NCBI GenBank assembly: GCA_946540365.1
Contig: CAMNIH010000100.1
Location: 1 to 6,270, forward strand
Origin: an uncultured Bacteroidales bacterium
Lineage (GTDB): Bacteria > Bacteroidota > Bacteroidia > Bacteroidales > P3
Direction of reading: 5' to 3'
Length of the DNA: 6,270 nucleotides
A program made the position numbers and the translations under genes. The notes beneath the pieces were generated by a model. That model ran no database searches. It worked only from the letters and a program-made list of their open reading frames with translations, and had not been told where the DNA came from. Below are positions 1 to 5,996 of the stretch, in pieces (position 1 is the stretch's first letter; each line of letters begins with the position of its first letter).

Positions 1-78
1 ACACGGCCGACGTCGTTGCCGGAATACAATAAACGGCACATCATGACGTTATATGCTGTGTTTATATCCCGACCGCCC

Positions 79-1959
79 ATGACACTTGAACTCCTTTCCC
101 CCGCCAAGAACCTCGAATTCGGCCGTGAAGCCATCAACCACGGCGCCGATGCCGTCTATATCGGCGCGCCCGCCTTCGGCGCCCGCGCCGCCGCCACCAA
201 CAGCCTGGCCGACCTCGACCAGCTGGTGCGCTACGCCCACATCTACCACGCCAAGGTGTTCGCCACCGTCAACACGCTCCTCTTCGACGCCGAGCTGCCG
301 GCCGCCGTCGACATGATACGGCATCTCTACGACATGGGCGTCGACGCGTTGATTATACAGGATATGGGGTTGCTCGAGTGCGACCTGCCCCCCATCGAGC
401 TGCATGCCAGCACACAATGCCACAATGCTTCGGTTGAACGCATAAAATTCATGGAATCAGTCGGATTCAAGCGTGTCATCCTGGCCCGCGAGACCTCGTT
501 GGAGCAGATGCATGCCATCCGCGAAGCCACCACGGTCGACCTCGAGGCCTTCGTCCATGGCGCCCTCTGCGTCAGCTACAGCGGCCAATGCTACATGAGT
601 CAGTACCTCAACCAGCGCAGCGGCAACCGCGGCTGCTGTTCGCAGCCCTGTCGCAGCAGCTACGACCTCGTCACGGCCGACGGACGCACCCTCGTCCGCG
701 ACCGGCATCTGCTCTCGCTCCGCGACTTCAATGCCTCGCAGCAGCTGCGCTCCATGATCGATGCCGGCATCACCTCGTTTAAGATCGAGGGGCGGCTGAA
801 GGATCTCTCCTACGTCAAGAACGTCACCGCCTACTACCGTCAATTGCTTGATAGCATGATGGATGGCCATGTGCGGGCCTCCTCCGGCAGCCACACTTTC
901 TTCTTCACTCCCGACCCCGAGCGCACCTTCAACCGCGGCTATACCGACTACTTCCTCCGCCAGCGCCAGCCCATGGCCAATATCGCCACCCAGAAGTCGC
1001 TTGGCAAGCCGGTCGGCAAGGTCGCCTCGCTCAATCGCAACAGCTTTTCCGTCGACGGAAACGAGCCCCTGTCGAACGGCGACGGGCTCTGCTTTTTCGA
1101 TGCCGACAACCGCCTGCAGGGCTTTCTTGTCAATGCGGTGCAGGGGCGACAGGTAACCCCCAACCGCATGTCCGACGTGCGTGTCGGCACCCTGCTCTGG
1201 CGCAACCAAGACCAGCAGTTCGAGCGCCAGCTGCAAGGGCGCACGGCCGACCGGCGCATGGGCCTCGAGATGCGTTTCGACGCCACCCCCGACGGCTACG
1301 AGCTCACGCTGACCGATTGCGACGGCGTCTGCTGCAGCCAAGCGATCGCGGCCGACCATCAGCCAGCGGCCAAGGAACCGGAGGCCAACTCGTCGATGAT
1401 CGTCAAGCAGCTCTCCAAGCTGGGCGACACCCCGTTTGTCGCCGGCCGGGTGGTTGATGCCACCGGGGGACGCTTCTTTCTGCCGTCCGGCATCCTCAAC
1501 CAGATGCGGCGCGACGCTGTGGCGCGCTTGGTCGAGTTGCGCATCGCCCGCAACAGGCCGGCCGACTGTCGGCGCGTGGACCGTGGCGATCCCTGCCCGT
1601 CCGGCACCCTCGACTACCGTGCCAATATCGTCAACGCCCGCTCCGAGGCCTTCTACCGCCGCCACGGCGTGCAGCATCTGGAGCGTGGCCTCGAGCTTAC
1701 GGGCGACTACGGCGGCTGTGCCCTGATGACCACCCGCTACTGCCTGCGCTACGAACTCGGCGCCTGCCTGCAGGGCCGCCCCGGCGGTACCGCAGCCCCC
1801 GGTGCCGACCGGCGCAGCGCCACGGGCATCCCGACGCCCTCCTCGTTCCTCGAACGGCCCCTCCTCCCCTCGGATCAGCTCTACCTACAGAACAACGGGC
1901 GCCGCTTCCGTCTCGAGTTCGACTGCGCCCATTGCCTGATGCGGGTTTACCCGGCGTAG
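79..1959 (+). CDS. rlhA: U32 family protein with DUF3656 region, RlhA/YdcP-like 23S rRNA cytidine hydroxylase
   Basis: The protein has 626 residues, close to E. coli RlhA (about 650), which makes 5-hydroxycytidine at C2501 of 23S rRNA in an iron-sulfur-dependent way. The old 'peptidase/collagenase' label of U32 is probably wrong for this branch. Residues 156-174 fit the U32 signature E-x-F-x2-G-[SA]-x-C-x4-G-x-C-x-x-S, giving Cys164 and Cys171; Cys186, Cys187 and Cys191 follow, so four cluster ligands are available. The N-terminus (LLSPAKN, then GADAVYIGAPAFGAR) is the usual start of the barrel. Residues from about 290 to 490, including the F-x-P-S-x-L-N-x-x-RR motif near 467-478, correspond to the DUF3656 part found in long U32 proteins. 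The C-terminus ends in DCAHC (615-619), another family hallmark. I chose ATG 79 because homology begins there; upstream in-frame TTG 16 and ATG 43 add residues unlike the family. No Shine-Dalgarno is visible. The neighbours do not suggest an operon. Family assignment is firm; the exact substrate is inferred from length and architecture. Confidence 0.9.
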   Translation: MTLELLSPAKNLEFGREAINHGADAVYIGAPAFGARAAATNSLADLDQLVRYAHIYHAKVFATVNTLLFDAELPAAVDMIRHLYDMGVDALIIQDMGLLECDLPPIELHASTQCHNASVERIKFMESVGFKRVILARETSLEQMHAIREATTVDLEAFVHGALCVSYSGQCYMSQYLNQRSGNRGCCSQPCRSSYDLVTADGRTLVRDRHLLSLRDFNASQQLRSMIDAGITSFKIEGRLKDLSYVKNVTAYYRQLLDSMMDGHVRASSGSHTFFFTPDPERTFNRGYTDYFLRQRQPMANIATQKSLGKPVGKVASLNRNSFSVDGNEPLSNGDGLCFFDADNRLQGFLVNAVQGRQVTPNRMSDVRVGTLLWRNQDQQFERQLQGRTADRRMGLEMRFDATPDGYELTLTDCDGVCCSQAIAADHQPAAKEPEANSSMIVKQLSKLGDTPFVAGRVVDATGGRFFLPSGILNQMRRDAVARLVELRIARNRPADCRRVDRGDPCPSGTLDYRANIVNARSEAFYRRHGVQHLERGLELTGDYGGCALMTTRYCLRYELGACLQGRPGGTAAPGADRRSATGIPTPSSFLERPLLPSDQLYLQNNGRRFRLEFDCAHCLMRVYPA

Positions 1960-1989
1960 CCTTCCGTTTCCATTATCCTTTTCATGCTC

Positions 1990-2020
1990 CCGCCACGTGA
2001 TGCGATGGCTCACGTGGCGG
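1990..2020 (+). terminator. Perfect 10-bp hairpin downstream of the U32 gene, probable terminator
   Basis: CCGCCACGTG (1990-1999) and its exact reverse complement (2011-2020) flank an 11-base loop. It begins 30 bases after the stop codon of the U32 gene. No T-run follows, so it is not a classical intrinsic terminator. It could stop transcription with help, protect the 3' end of the message, or both. Confidence 0.5.
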
Positions 2021-2172
2021 TGTCGTCGTGCCGTCGGAGTGCATCCTGGCGCCCCCTGTTCCATGCATGTAGCAAAAGTAAAAAAAACGTACTTTTTTCG
2101 ACATGTCTAACCTGCACTCAGTCAATGTCAAGCACCCTCTATCTTCTTCTATGCTCCTTCTTCTCTTCTAAG

Positions 2173-2180
2173 TAAATTTG
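2173..2180 (+). promoter_or_regulatory. Possible Bacteroidota-type -7 promoter element for the DUF6266-like gene
   Basis: TAAATTTG fits the TAnnTTTG consensus of the main sigma factor of Bacteroidota. No TTTG-like -33 box is evident about 20 bases upstream, so the call rests on one element only. If it is used, transcription would start near 2187 and leave a leader of roughly 135 bases before the start codon at 2323. Confidence 0.4.
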
Positions 2181-2201
2181 CATGTGCTGTGCAATAAAAA
2201 A

Positions 2202-2244
2202 GCACCCGCGCCGTTATGGATATGCGATGGAGCGCACGGGGTGC
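2202..2244 (+). other. Imperfect hairpin in the leader of the DUF6266-like gene
   Basis: GCACCC (2202-2207) pairs with GGGTGC (2239-2244), and directly inside it GCGC (2208-2211) pairs with GCGC (2232-2235), with three unpaired bases on the right side and a 20-base loop. It lies between the possible promoter and the start codon. It may be a leader structure; the stem is short and it matches no riboswitch class that I recognise. Confidence 0.25.
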
Positions 2245-2309
2245 AAGGATGGTGGGGCGGACGAGCCGGTGCGCATGGAGAGACAGACAGTAACCAACGA
2301 AAAATATAC

Positions 2310-2316
2310 AGGAGGA
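2310..2316 (+). promoter_or_regulatory. Strong Shine-Dalgarno site fixing the start at 2323
   Basis: AGGAGGA ends six bases before ATG 2323. Such a strong site is uncommon in Bacteroidota and stands out here because the other three genes have none. It selects ATG 2323 over the upstream in-frame start at 2182, whose extra 47 residues would overlap the leader hairpin and do not resemble the family. Confidence 0.75.
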
Positions 2317-2322
2317 CAGACA

Positions 2323-3138
2323 ATGGCAATCGTGTACAATGGTTTCAGTGGGCCGTTCATCGGACGGTTGGGTCCGGCGGTGGGCTACATGTGGAAGCAG
2401 CGCAACTGTGTGCGTGCCTACCGTGGCCACATCAACTATCCCAACACCGAGCATCAGCGCGAGGAGCGCGACTGGTTTGTGGGGATGGTGCGGTTCGCGG
2501 CGCAGGCGCGCCGGGTGCTCAAGATGGGGCTGGCACGTCAAGCGGCCGAGGCCTGCATGACCGAGGGCAACTACTTCGTGATGAGGAACAAGCAGCACTT
2601 TGTCCGCACCGAAGGGCGCGTCGAGGTCGACTACAGCCGTCTGCAGTTGACGGCCGGGCCGGCGGCCGATGTCTACTTCCGCGAGCCGCGCTTCGAGGAG
2701 GACGAGATGCTGGTGGTCGATTTCGAGAAGAATACGCTGTTCTTCCACAGCTCGTCGGATGACCAGGTCTACCTCTATGCCTATGCGCCGGCGCTGGGCA
2801 AGGGACTGTTGTCGGCTCCGGTGCCCCGTCGGCGCAAGTCGGTGGAGGTCAGGCTTCCCGAGGAATGGTCGGGGGTCGAGGTACACCTCTATGGCTTCGT
2901 TGTCGATCGCGAGGGGCGTCCCTCGAATTCCACCTATATCGGGCTGGGCCGCGTGGATCACTACAAGTTTCAGGGTCAGTATGTTCCGCTGAACAAGAAC
3001 TGGAACGAGTTTGTGGACATGGCCATGGAGCTGAACGAGGAGAGTGCCTCGCCGGTCGCGACGGCGGACACTGCGCCGGATGCCGGCGCCGTCGGCACGG
3101 CGGTGCGCCGCGACGGGCCGCCGCCGGTGGTGCCATGA
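2323..3138 (+). CDS. DUF6266-like hypothetical protein with alanine/proline-rich C-terminal tail
   Basis: The product has 271 residues and no known biochemical role. The N-terminal 50 residues follow the pattern I associate with DUF6266 of Bacteroidota: a short MAxxxNGxxGxFxGxxGxxVG start (residues 1-21), a W-K pair, an R-x-Y segment, then a P-x-T-x-x-Q stretch near residues 40-46. After this come a helical segment (about 46-75) and many alternating hydrophobic/charged stretches (about 95-220) suggestive of beta-strands, with an 'RLPEEWSG-VEVHLYGFVVDREG' type edge-strand pattern. There is no signal peptide or membrane segment, so a soluble cytoplasmic protein is most likely unless exported by an unusual route. 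Family members are usually a little over 200 residues; this one adds a low-complexity tail rich in Ala, Pro, Asp and Val (about 239-271), probably disordered. It seems to be a single-gene unit with its own leader and a strong hairpin after its stop. Some DUF6266 genes occur in several copies per genome, which cannot be tested here. The gene call is firm, the family name good, the function unknown. Confidence 0.8.
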   Translation: MAIVYNGFSGPFIGRLGPAVGYMWKQRNCVRAYRGHINYPNTEHQREERDWFVGMVRFAAQARRVLKMGLARQAAEACMTEGNYFVMRNKQHFVRTEGRVEVDYSRLQLTAGPAADVYFREPRFEEDEMLVVDFEKNTLFFHSSSDDQVYLYAYAPALGKGLLSAPVPRRRKSVEVRLPEEWSGVEVHLYGFVVDREGRPSNSTYIGLGRVDHYKFQGQYVPLNKNWNEFVDMAMELNEESASPVATADTAPDAGAVGTAVRRDGPPPVVP

Positions 3139-3171
3139 TAATCATGTTTCAAAGTTACCCACACCCCAAAG

Positions 3172-3213
3172 CAATACCGCAGCACTGAGCGTTGCTGCAG
3201 TGCTGCGGTATTG
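3172..3213. terminator. Perfect 16-bp hairpin, likely bidirectional terminator
   Basis: A 16-base arm at 3172-3187 (CAATACCGCAGCACTG) is exactly complementary to 3198-3213 around a 10-base loop. A further six-base pairing, CACACC (3160-3165) with GGTGTG (3222-3227), can close an outer stem. It starts 33 bases after the DUF6266-like stop codon and lies just beyond the 3' end of the minus-strand gene remnant (stop at 3248-3250). The position between two tail-to-tail gene ends fits a terminator used from both sides. No T-run is present. Confidence 0.65.
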
Positions 3214-3247
3214 GAGGTTGCGGTGTGACACCAAGCCGGGGTTGGCC

Positions 3248-3338
3248 TTATTTCACCGCGCGCACCAGGCGGACGGCAATGCCATGAAAGCGGCTGCAGT
3301 CACGGTTGTTGGTGTAGAGATTGATGTTGCCGTTGGCC
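3248..3338 (-). pseudogene. C-terminal remnant of a FISUMP/DUF1566-like (C-type-lectin-fold) protein
   Basis: Reading the minus strand, the frame that ends in TAA at 3250-3248 gives a tail of about 28 residues: GNINLYTNNRDCSRF followed by HGIAVRLVRAVK and stop. The ending 'G-x-[AS]-V-R-L-V-R' after an Asn/Tyr-rich stretch is how many Bacteroidota surface lipoproteins with FISUMP, Lcl or DUF1566 type domains end. Upstream on the minus strand (above about 3338) the frame stays open but loses the resemblance, passing into a small palindrome (3331-3360) and then the importer promoter. No start codon or body of the gene is present, so only the 3' end has survived. The match is short and judged by eye; chance coding in a non-coding spacer remains possible. 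Confidence 0.4.
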
Positions 3339-3360
3339 GGTCCCCTGCGGGGCGCCAACG
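3331..3360. repeat. Small nested palindrome of REP-like type
   Basis: CGTTGGC (3331-3337) pairs with GCCAACG (3354-3360), and inside it CCCC (3342-3345) pairs with GGGG (3349-3352) around TGC. The inner core has the same CCC-n3/4-GGG design as the palindromes after the ATPase gene. It sits at the border where the minus-strand gene remnant ends, 22 bases before the importer promoter element. Confidence 0.4.
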
Positions 3361-3381
3361 GTGCATTTCTGAATTTATTTG

Positions 3382-3389
3382 TATCTTTG
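3382..3389 (+). promoter_or_regulatory. Bacteroidota -7 promoter element of the amino-acid importer operon
   Basis: TATCTTTG matches TAnnTTTG exactly and is followed by GC, a very common context in Bacteroidota promoters. The A/T-rich block 3364-3420 in GC-rich surroundings supports it. No clear -33 TTTG is seen at the expected distance. The transcript would start near 3395, leaving a leader of about 14 bases before ATG 3409. It rules out the upstream in-frame TTG at 3379 as a start. Confidence 0.7.
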
Positions 3390-3408
3390 CATAGCAAATT
3401 ATTTGTAT

Positions 3409-4893
3409 ATGATACATTCTACACTACGACGAAAACTTTGGTTCTCTGTTGTTTTCATGGCGGCGCTGCTGCTGTCGGCCTGCGGCGGAAAGGGTGGAAA
3501 AGACATCGAGCTGCGGTCGGAAGCCGACCTGTCGGGCCACAAGGTGGCCTTCAACGCGGGCAGCATCCACGACATCCTCCTGTCGAAACGCGACGACATC
3601 GAGAAGCTGAGATTCAACATGCAGACCGACTGCATCGAGGCGGTCCTCCGCGGCCAGGCCGACCTGATGGTCGACGACGACACCTTCCTGCCGCCCGAGG
3701 AGATGAAGCGGCTGGGCCTGAAGCTGGCCTTCCGGGGCGAGACCAAGTTCGCCTGCGGCTTCGCCTTCCGCAAGAACGACAAGGAGTTGCGCGAGCGGCT
3801 GGACTACTTCATCGACTCGCTGCGGAGCACCGGCGAGCTGGAGCTGATGTACGAGAAATGGTACCACTGCGACACGCCGTCGCGCGTGCAGCTGCCCGAC
3901 CTGGGTCCGGCGCCGACGGGCAAGCCCGTCCGCGTGGCTTTCTCGGCCAACCTGCCCCCCACGTCGTTCCCGGTCGAGAAGGAGTGGCGCGGCTTCGAGC
4001 CCGAACTGCTGGAGCGCTTCTCGCGCTATGCGGGCGTGCCGTTCGAGTACGCCTTCATCCCGTCCAGCTCGTCGGTGGCAGCCCTGCAGGCCGGCAACGT
4101 CGACATGCTGGGCGGCGGCATCTTCATCACCGAGGAGCGGCAGAAGACGCTCGACTTCTCGTCGGTCCACTTCTACGCCTATGCCGGCTACTTCGTCAAG
4201 GACACCCCCGAGCAGGGGCAGCTGGGCTTCTGGCCGCGCATGAAACAGATGGTGCAGAACAACCTGGTGGTCGAGAACCGCTGGCGCTACATCACCGAGG
4301 GCCTGTGGGAGACGGTCAAGATTTCGCTACTCGCCATCCTGCTGGGCTCGATTCTCGGCGCGGGGGTCTGCTGGATGCGGATGAGCCGCCGCCGCTGGGT
4401 GAGCGGTATCGCCAAGGTCTACGTCGACCTGATGCGCGGCATCCCGATGCTGGTGTTCCTGATGATCATGTTCTACGTCATCTTCTCCGGCACGGGTCTG
4501 AGTGCCACGGCGGTGGCGGTGGTGGCCTTTGCGCTCAACTTCGCGGCCTACGTCAGCGAGATGTTCCGCACCGCCATCTCGTCGGTCAGCAAGGGGCAGA
4601 CCGAGGCGGGCCTGGCCATCGGCTTCAGCCACCTGCAGACGTTCTTCTACATCGTGGCCCCGCAGGCGCTGCGCAGCGTGATGCCGGTCTACAAGGGCGA
4701 GGCCATCTCGCTGGTGAAGAACACCTCCATCGTGGGCTACATTGCCATCATGGACCTCACGCGGGCGAGCGACATGATCCGCAACCGCACCTTCGACGCC
4801 TTCTTCCCGCTGCTGATCGTGACGATCATCTACTTCCTCCTGGCCTGGCTGCTGGGCAAGCTGCTCGACCTGGTGGCGAAGAAACAGTCATAA
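3409..4893 (+). CDS. Amino-acid ABC importer: lipoprotein substrate-binding domain fused to HisM/GlnP-type permease
   Basis: This 494-residue protein joins the binding and channel parts of a polar amino-acid importer. Residues 1-25 are a lipoprotein signal: RRK (7-9), a hydrophobic core, and lipobox LSAC with Cys25. Residues 40-156 resemble lobe II plus the end of family 3 binding proteins: DLSGHKVAFNAGS (40-52), the Asp-rich D85-D91 where the amino-group-binding Asp is expected, and the closing 'YEKW' (148-151). Residues 172-270 instead resemble lobe I: GFEPEL (195-200), the G-x-x-D-M-x-x-G core and TEER (241-244), whose Arg244 matches the carboxylate-binding Arg of HisJ. The lobes thus appear in reversed order. 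The permease begins near 295 with the 'GLWETVKISLLAILLG' pattern; membrane segments lie near 305-323, 344-363, 366-384 and 467-488, with further hydrophobic stretch around 412-450. The EAA loop is residues 399-418 (EAGLAIG ... IVAP), which contacts the ATPase. One permease per operon implies a homodimer. Substrate is probably a polar amino acid (Gln, Glu, His or Arg class); identity is unknown. Confidence 0.9.
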   Translation: MIHSTLRRKLWFSVVFMAALLLSACGGKGGKDIELRSEADLSGHKVAFNAGSIHDILLSKRDDIEKLRFNMQTDCIEAVLRGQADLMVDDDTFLPPEEMKRLGLKLAFRGETKFACGFAFRKNDKELRERLDYFIDSLRSTGELELMYEKWYHCDTPSRVQLPDLGPAPTGKPVRVAFSANLPPTSFPVEKEWRGFEPELLERFSRYAGVPFEYAFIPSSSSVAALQAGNVDMLGGGIFITEERQKTLDFSSVHFYAYAGYFVKDTPEQGQLGFWPRMKQMVQNNLVVENRWRYITEGLWETVKISLLAILLGSILGAGVCWMRMSRRRWVSGIAKVYVDLMRGIPMLVFLMIMFYVIFSGTGLSATAVAVVAFALNFAAYVSEMFRTAISSVSKGQTEAGLAIGFSHLQTFFYIVAPQALRSVMPVYKGEAISLVKNTSIVGYIAIMDLTRASDMIRNRTFDAFFPLLIVTIIYFLLAWLLGKLLDLVAKKQS

Positions 4894-4914
4894 ACCTTAA
4901 TTGCAAATAAAGAA

Positions 4915-5994
4915 ATGATAACGATAAAACATCTCAGCAAACGATTTGTCAACCCTGACGGGTCGATATTCCAAGTGTTGAAGGACGTCAACTGCGAGAT
5001 CGACCGCGGCGAGGTCATCAGCATCATCGGCCCTTCGGGAACCGGCAAGAGCACCTTTCTGCGTGCCATCAACCTGCTTGACCCGCCCACGGGGGGCGAG
5101 ATCATCTTCGACGGCGAGAACATCCTGGCCAAGGGCTACCCACTCAACAAGCTGCGCCGGAAGATGGGCATGGTGTTCCAGAGCTTCAACCTCTTCGAGC
5201 ACCTGAGCATCCTGGACAACGTGACCTTCGCCCCGATGAAGCTGCGCGGCCTGGGCCGCGAGGAGGCCGAGCAGGAGGCCATGGTGCTGCTGCGCAAGGT
5301 GGGCATGAGCGAGAAGGCCGGCGCCATGCCGTCCGACCTCTCGGGCGGACAGAAGCAGCGCGTGGCCATCGCCCGCTGCCTGGCCATGCACCCCGAGGTG
5401 ATCCTCTTCGACGAGCCCACGTCGGCCCTCGACCCGACGATGGTCGGCGAGGTGCTGAGCGTGATGCGCCAGCTGGCCTCCGAGGGGATGACGATGCTCA
5501 TCGTCACCCACGAGATGAAGTTCGCCCGCAACGTGAGCACCCGCATCTTCTTCATGAACGAGGGCATCATCTACGAGGACGGCACCCCGGAGCAGATCTT
5601 CGAGAACCCCGTACACAGCGCCACCAAGCAGTTCGTACAGCGCATCCACAAGCTGGTCTTCGAGGTGGACAGCCCCGACTACGACATGCTCAGCGTGCAT
5701 TCGCAGATTGCGGCTTTCTGCAACAAGTACAACATCGCCGGCAAGCGCGATGCCGCCGACAGCGTCATCGACCTCATGGGCACCACGGTGGCCGCCGCGC
5801 TCCACCCCTACACGCTGCGGTTCACCCACAGCGAGCAGACCGAGGTGACCGCGGTGGACTACATGAAGGAGGGTGCCGCGCAGTCGTTCCTGACCGATGC
5901 CGACCCGACGGTGCTGGCCACCCTGCGCTCGCTCTGCCGTGAGGTGGTGGAAGAGCCCACCACGCGTGGCTTCCGCGTGAAGTTCATCCTGTAG
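4915..5994 (+). CDS. Polar amino-acid ABC importer ATP-binding protein (GlnQ family) with C-terminal extension
   Basis: The first 245 residues are a complete GlnQ/HisP-type ATPase that powers the importer from the cytoplasmic side: Walker [10 protein letters not shown] (39-47), Q-loop Gln89, signature LSGGQ (142-146), Walker B ILFDEP (163-168) with catalytic Glu167, D-loop SALD (170-173) and switch His199. All catalytic residues are intact. Typical GlnQ proteins end at about 240-250 residues; this one has 359. The extra 114 residues (246-359) start with FEVDSPDYD, contain a helical block 'FCNKYNI ... [13 protein letters not shown]' and end in a strand 'GFRVKFIL'. The layout recalls the HATPase_c_2 (RsbW-like) domain without its nucleotide-binding N and G1 motifs; it does not look like the NIL domain of MetN. 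The start ATG is 21 bases after the fusion gene's stop with A-rich leader AATAAAGAA and no strong Shine-Dalgarno, so the two genes form one operon and their products one transporter. The ATPase call is certain; the extension's identity is a guess. Confidence 0.95.
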   Translation: MITIKHLSKRFVNPDGSIFQVLKDVNCEIDRGEVISIIGPSGTGKSTFLRAINLLDPPTGGEIIFDGENILAKGYPLNKLRRKMGMVFQSFNLFEHLSILDNVTFAPMKLRGLGREEAEQEAMVLLRKVGMSEKAGAMPSDLSGGQKQRVAIARCLAMHPEVILFDEPTSALDPTMVGEVLSVMRQLASEGMTMLIVTHEMKFARNVSTRIFFMNEGIIYEDGTPEQIFENPVHSATKQFVQRIHKLVFEVDSPDYDMLSVHSQIAAFCNKYNIAGKRDAADSVIDLMGTTVAAALHPYTLRFTHSEQTEVTAVDYMKEGAAQSFLTDADPTVLATLRSLCREVVEEPTTRGFRVKFIL

Positions 5995-5996
5995 AA

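Larger units (their letters stand above)
1960..2322. other. Non-coding interval between the U32 gene and the DUF6266-like gene
   Basis: This 363-base stretch holds no convincing gene. The 63-codon open frame at 1984-2175 has no family-like sequence, starts at the edge of the terminator hairpin and runs through A/T-rich DNA. What can be seen, in order, is the 10-bp hairpin (1990-2020), an A/T-rich tract with a short inverted repeat AAAAGTA/TACTTTT (2074-2080, 2090-2096), a possible -7 element (2173-2180), a leader hairpin (2202-2244) and a strong ribosome binding site (2310-2316). Composition from about 2070 to 2200 is far richer in A/T than the flanking genes, as expected of a promoter region in a GC-rich genome. 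Confidence 0.6.

Noticed and set aside
1..32. A + strand frame reading TADVVAGIQ and ending in TAA at 30-32, possibly the 3' end of an upstream gene
   Set aside because: Only nine codons are visible, which is too few to support a gene.
16..78. Upstream in-frame starts (TTG 16, ATG 43) for the U32 protein
   Set aside because: The added residues do not resemble the family, whose sequence begins at MTLELLSPAKN encoded from 79.
457..1677. A long minus-strand open frame opposite the U32 gene
   Set aside because: It is an antisense shadow of a GC-rich gene with repetitive Val/Ala/Gly/Asp/His composition and no domain pattern; similar shadows lie opposite the importer genes.
2071..2100. AAAAGTA...TACTTTTTT as an intrinsic terminator
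   Set aside because: The stem is A/T-only and short, so it would be too weak; it is more likely a by-product of an A/T-rich promoter region.
1984..2175. A 63-codon + strand open frame between the first two genes
   Set aside because: It starts at the edge of a hairpin, crosses an A/T-rich promoter-like tract, has no ribosome binding site and no recognisable family pattern.
3321..4910. A 529-codon + strand frame overlapping the importer fusion gene
   Set aside because: Its composition is Arg/Gly/His/Pro-rich without hydrophobic pattern, while the overlapping frame encodes clear binding and permease motifs.
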